Source: JAZKFR01 sp040386295
GTDB lineage: Bacteria; Pseudomonadota; Gammaproteobacteria; Burkholderiales; Rhodocyclaceae
Length of the DNA stretch: 8,058 bases
NCBI GenBank assembly: GCA_040386295.1
Contig: JAZKFR010000141.1
Span: 1-8,058 of the forward strand
Reading direction: 5' to 3'
Shown: positions 7,428 to 8,058 of the stretch, piece after piece
Layout: each line of letters opens with the position of its first letter
Position numbering within the stretch: position 1 is the stretch's first letter
The notes under the pieces: model-generated
Seen by the model: the letters and a program-made list of their open reading frames with translations, nothing else
What the model was told of the DNA's origin: nothing
Database searches by the model: none
Program-made: the position numbers and the translations under genes

Positions 7428-7438
7428 CCGAACGAAAT

Positions 7439-7486
7439 AGAGGCTAGAAACAGAGGCTAGAAACAGAGGCTAGAAACAGAGGCTAG
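7439..7486. repeat. 13-bp tandem repeat between convergent genes
   Basis: The unit AGAGGCTAGAAAC occurs three times exactly (7439-7451, 7452-7464, 7465-7477), followed by a partial nine-base copy (7478-7486). It begins 12 bp after the stop of the plus-strand hypothetical gene and precedes the stop of the minus-strand gene by about 140 bp. Each unit carries TAG, so the array places stops in more than one plus-strand frame. No inverted symmetry or terminator-like T-run was seen in it. The remaining intergenic DNA to 7626 shows no strong hairpin. Confidence 0.92.
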
Positions 7487-7626
7487 GCGGCGCTAGAAAT
7501 CCGGCTCGGCTGATTCCATGCTTTTTTCTGTACGCCTCGTTTGTGCGGGGATGCGCTCGCTCGGTGCTTTCTTCCGCTGCGCTGCGAGTACCTGTTTTGT
7601 TGCGAATGGATGCAGCCGCCGGCGCG

Positions 7627-8058
7627 CTAAAGCATAGAACACAGCTCCTCACGGCTAGGAACATAGTTCGCGGCTAATTCATAAGCGCCTGCGATGCCGG
7701 GGTGCGCGTCCTCTGGCGTGGGCTGATTCGTGTTCAAGTTGGGTAACGCCACCTGCTCAAAGTGCTTGAACGTTTGCGCAGAGGAGAGTAGGGGAAACAG
7801 ATAAGGCCTTATTTCCGCTTCTGTCTGTGGTGGCTTCTGATTTAGACAAACAAAATGAATCGCACGCAGAGAATGCAAAGCATTCGATGATGACTGGCTG
7901 TGCGCCTTGTTCTCTAAAGGTAGGCCAGAGAGAAAATTGAGCAGAATCGAGTAGAAATAATATTCGGGTAACTGCGTACCCAGACGCTGCAGCACTTCCT
8001 GGCGCGCCGCTGCGTTTTCTAGGTGAAACAAAAGGGGGAGATACACGCCTAAAACGTA
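7627..8058 (-). CDS. Hypothetical protein, C-terminal part (runs off the window), LRR-like
   Basis: The frame is open from the right edge to a TAG at 7627-7629 and gives at least 143 residues. Codons upstream of the first GTG (8044-8046) are also open to the edge, so the true start probably lies outside and this is a C-terminal portion. I do not recognise a family. The sequence alternates strand-like and helix-like stretches: LHSLRAIHFVCLNQK, then TEAEIRPYLFPLLSSAQTF, then FEQVALPNL, in a ribonuclease-inhibitor-like LRR rhythm. An earlier segment, EVLQRLGTQLPEYYFYSILL, is helical. It has no membrane segment. It converges on the 348-residue hypothetical protein, which has a similar pattern, so the two may be distant relatives. 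Coding is supported by the open length and ordinary protein-like composition; function is unknown. Confidence 0.6.
   Translation of the reverse strand, partial: YVLGVYLPLLFHLENAAARQEVLQRLGTQLPEYYFYSILLNFLSGLPLENKAHSQSSSNALHSLRAIHFVCLNQKPPQTEAEIRPYLFPLLSSAQTFKHFEQVALPNLNTNQPTPEDAHPGIAGAYELAANYVPSREELCSML

Noticed and set aside
7439..7486. Possible CRISPR array
   Set aside because: The 13-bp units are directly adjacent with no spacers, so this is a simple tandem repeat.
7470..7664. 64-codon minus-strand frame overlapping the end of the minus-strand hypothetical gene
   Set aside because: It runs through the tandem repeat and overlaps a better coding frame; it looks like a shadow.

Overview
The window looks like chromosomal DNA from a betaproteobacterium, most likely of the order Burkholderiales. 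The evidence is a PP0621-family small protein followed by pilS, pilR and ampD, a gene order I associate with that group, plus a Fur sequence of betaproteobacterial type (N-terminal LKNTGLKAT and GLATVYRVL motifs). I cannot name a genus. Ten N's at 6336-6345 show that this is a draft scaffold with a join at the 3' end of fur.

Layout. Positions 1-360 hold no convincing gene, but a very good sigma-70 promoter (TTGACA, 16 bp, TACAAT) drives panD (361-744), which is followed by a clear rho-independent terminator (821-852). The next block runs on the plus strand: nth (endonuclease III), a PP0621-family small membrane-anchored cysteine protein, then pilS-pilR-ampD with overlapping ends. Fur (5900-6376) follows after a 148-bp gap. 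Past the scaffold gap lies an unrecognised 348-residue protein (6381-7427). It converges on the C-terminal part of a second unrecognised protein on the minus strand (7627-8058, running off the edge). Both show leucine-rich-repeat-like strand-helix periodicity, and a 13-bp tandem repeat lies between them.

How the genes work together. PanD makes beta-alanine for pantothenate and coenzyme A. Nth repairs oxidised pyrimidines. PilS and PilR form the sigma-54-dependent two-component system that in other bacteria switches on type IV pilin. AmpD recycles cell-wall muropeptides, and Fur is the iron-responsive repressor. These are housekeeping functions with every key catalytic motif intact.

The unusual part is the right-hand fifth of the window: two uncharacterised, possibly related LRR-like proteins of accessory character. 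Three short tandem repeats, two of 9 bp and one of 13 bp, sit at or just past gene 3' ends. I see no CRISPR array, tRNA, rRNA, insertion sequence or recognisable defence system, and nothing that I can show to be a new biological system.
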